Source of the DNA: Lachnospiraceae bacterium
GTDB taxonomy: Bacteria; Bacillota; Clostridia; Lachnospirales; Lachnospiraceae
Length of the DNA: 25,060 nt
Direction of reading: 5' to 3'
Assembly (NCBI GenBank): GCA_016293925.1
Contig: JAEDCX010000032.1
Coordinates: forward strand, 1 to 25,060
The position numbers were made by a program, and so were the translations under genes. Position 1 is the stretch's first letter. The number at the start of each line of letters is the position of its first letter. Of the stretch, positions 24,908-25,060 are shown in pieces. Under the pieces are notes generated by a model that saw only the letters and a list, made by a program, of their open reading frames with translations, searched no databases and was not told the origin of the DNA.

Positions 24908-25060
24908 ATGGAGAAAGAAACAGGGAATGCAATGTACGCAAGTTCGATTACCGAATGTGTTAAACGATTACCGATTATGTGGCATTATGAGCCTATCGAA
25001 TTCGATGATATCGTGATGAAAATATGCAGAAATCTGGAGATTGACCCGTTGGAATTATCA
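24908..25060 (+). CDS. Unidentified protein, N-terminal fragment (3' partial)
   Basis: The frame is open from ATG 24908 to the end of the window (51 codons). The more likely start is ATG 24932, since AGGGA at 24922-24926 lies 5 bases before it, whereas 24908 abuts the terminator T-run. The visible part from 24932 starts MYASSITECVKRLP and contains IMWHYEPIEFDDIV; no signal peptide or membrane helix is seen. I do not recognise the family, and too little is present to suggest a function. Confidence 0.45.
   Translation, partial: MEKETGNAMYASSITECVKRLPIMWHYEPIEFDDIVMKICRNLEIDPLELS

Overview
The window looks like part of a chromosome from a low-to-mid-GC Gram-positive Clostridia, most likely a Lachnospiraceae-type gut anaerobe. 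The clues are consistent AGGAG-type ribosome binding sites, membrane-anchored GH25 lysozymes with Ig-like (Big_2) repeats, a LytR-CpsA-Psr (LCP) wall ligase, an N-terminally anchored HtrA protease, and tandem-domain GT2 glycosyltransferases of a kind common in that family. Genus is inference. Every convincing gene is on the + strand, and there is no sign of phage, IS element, CRISPR or RNA genes.

Layout. (1) 1-2736: 3' part of a large type-II membrane GH25 muramidase whose N-terminus lies upstream of the window. (2) 2761-6656: rmlB, rmlA, a second smaller GH25-like protein with damaged catalytic residues, then rmlC. These are dTDP-L-rhamnose genes; rmlD is not in the window. (3) 6657-9049: Wzm/Wzt-type ABC polysaccharide exporter, with a Wzt C-terminal cargo-binding domain. 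(4) 9123-11171: a methyltransferase plus kinase-like protein with a C-terminal beta domain, resembling the chain-terminating WbdD of Gram-negative O-antigen systems. (5) 11174-15244: two large multidomain GT2 proteins. (6) 15261-16982: phosphoglucomutase/phosphomannomutase. (7) 17020-19422: two more GT2 proteins. (8) 19483-22105: a polyprenyl-phosphate sugar-phosphate transferase and an LCP protein, preceded by a candidate promoter and followed by a strong intrinsic terminator. (9) 22203-23138: a rhamnosyltransferase-like GT2. (10) 23226-24773: HtrA protease behind its own candidate promoter and followed by a terminator. (11) 24908 to the end: start of an unidentified gene.

How it fits together (inference from families and gene order). 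Phosphoglucomutase makes glucose-1-phosphate; RmlA, RmlB and RmlC (plus an RmlD encoded elsewhere) turn it into dTDP-L-rhamnose. The sugar-phosphate transferase starts a chain on undecaprenyl phosphate at the inner face of the membrane and the GT2 enzymes extend it. The methyltransferase/kinase may cap the non-reducing end, the Wzt C-terminal domain may recognise that cap, Wzm/Wzt exports the finished chain, and the LCP protein attaches it to peptidoglycan. The two GH25 proteins sit outside the membrane, where they could make or recognise sites in the wall.

Most interesting points: a WbdD-like cap-and-export logic in a Gram-positive wall-polysaccharide locus; a GH25 pseudo-lysozyme inside the rml operon; a set of tandem GT2 proteins in which one has lost half of its first domain and another half of its second; and a Wzm permease with an extra N-terminal two-helix membrane hairpin.
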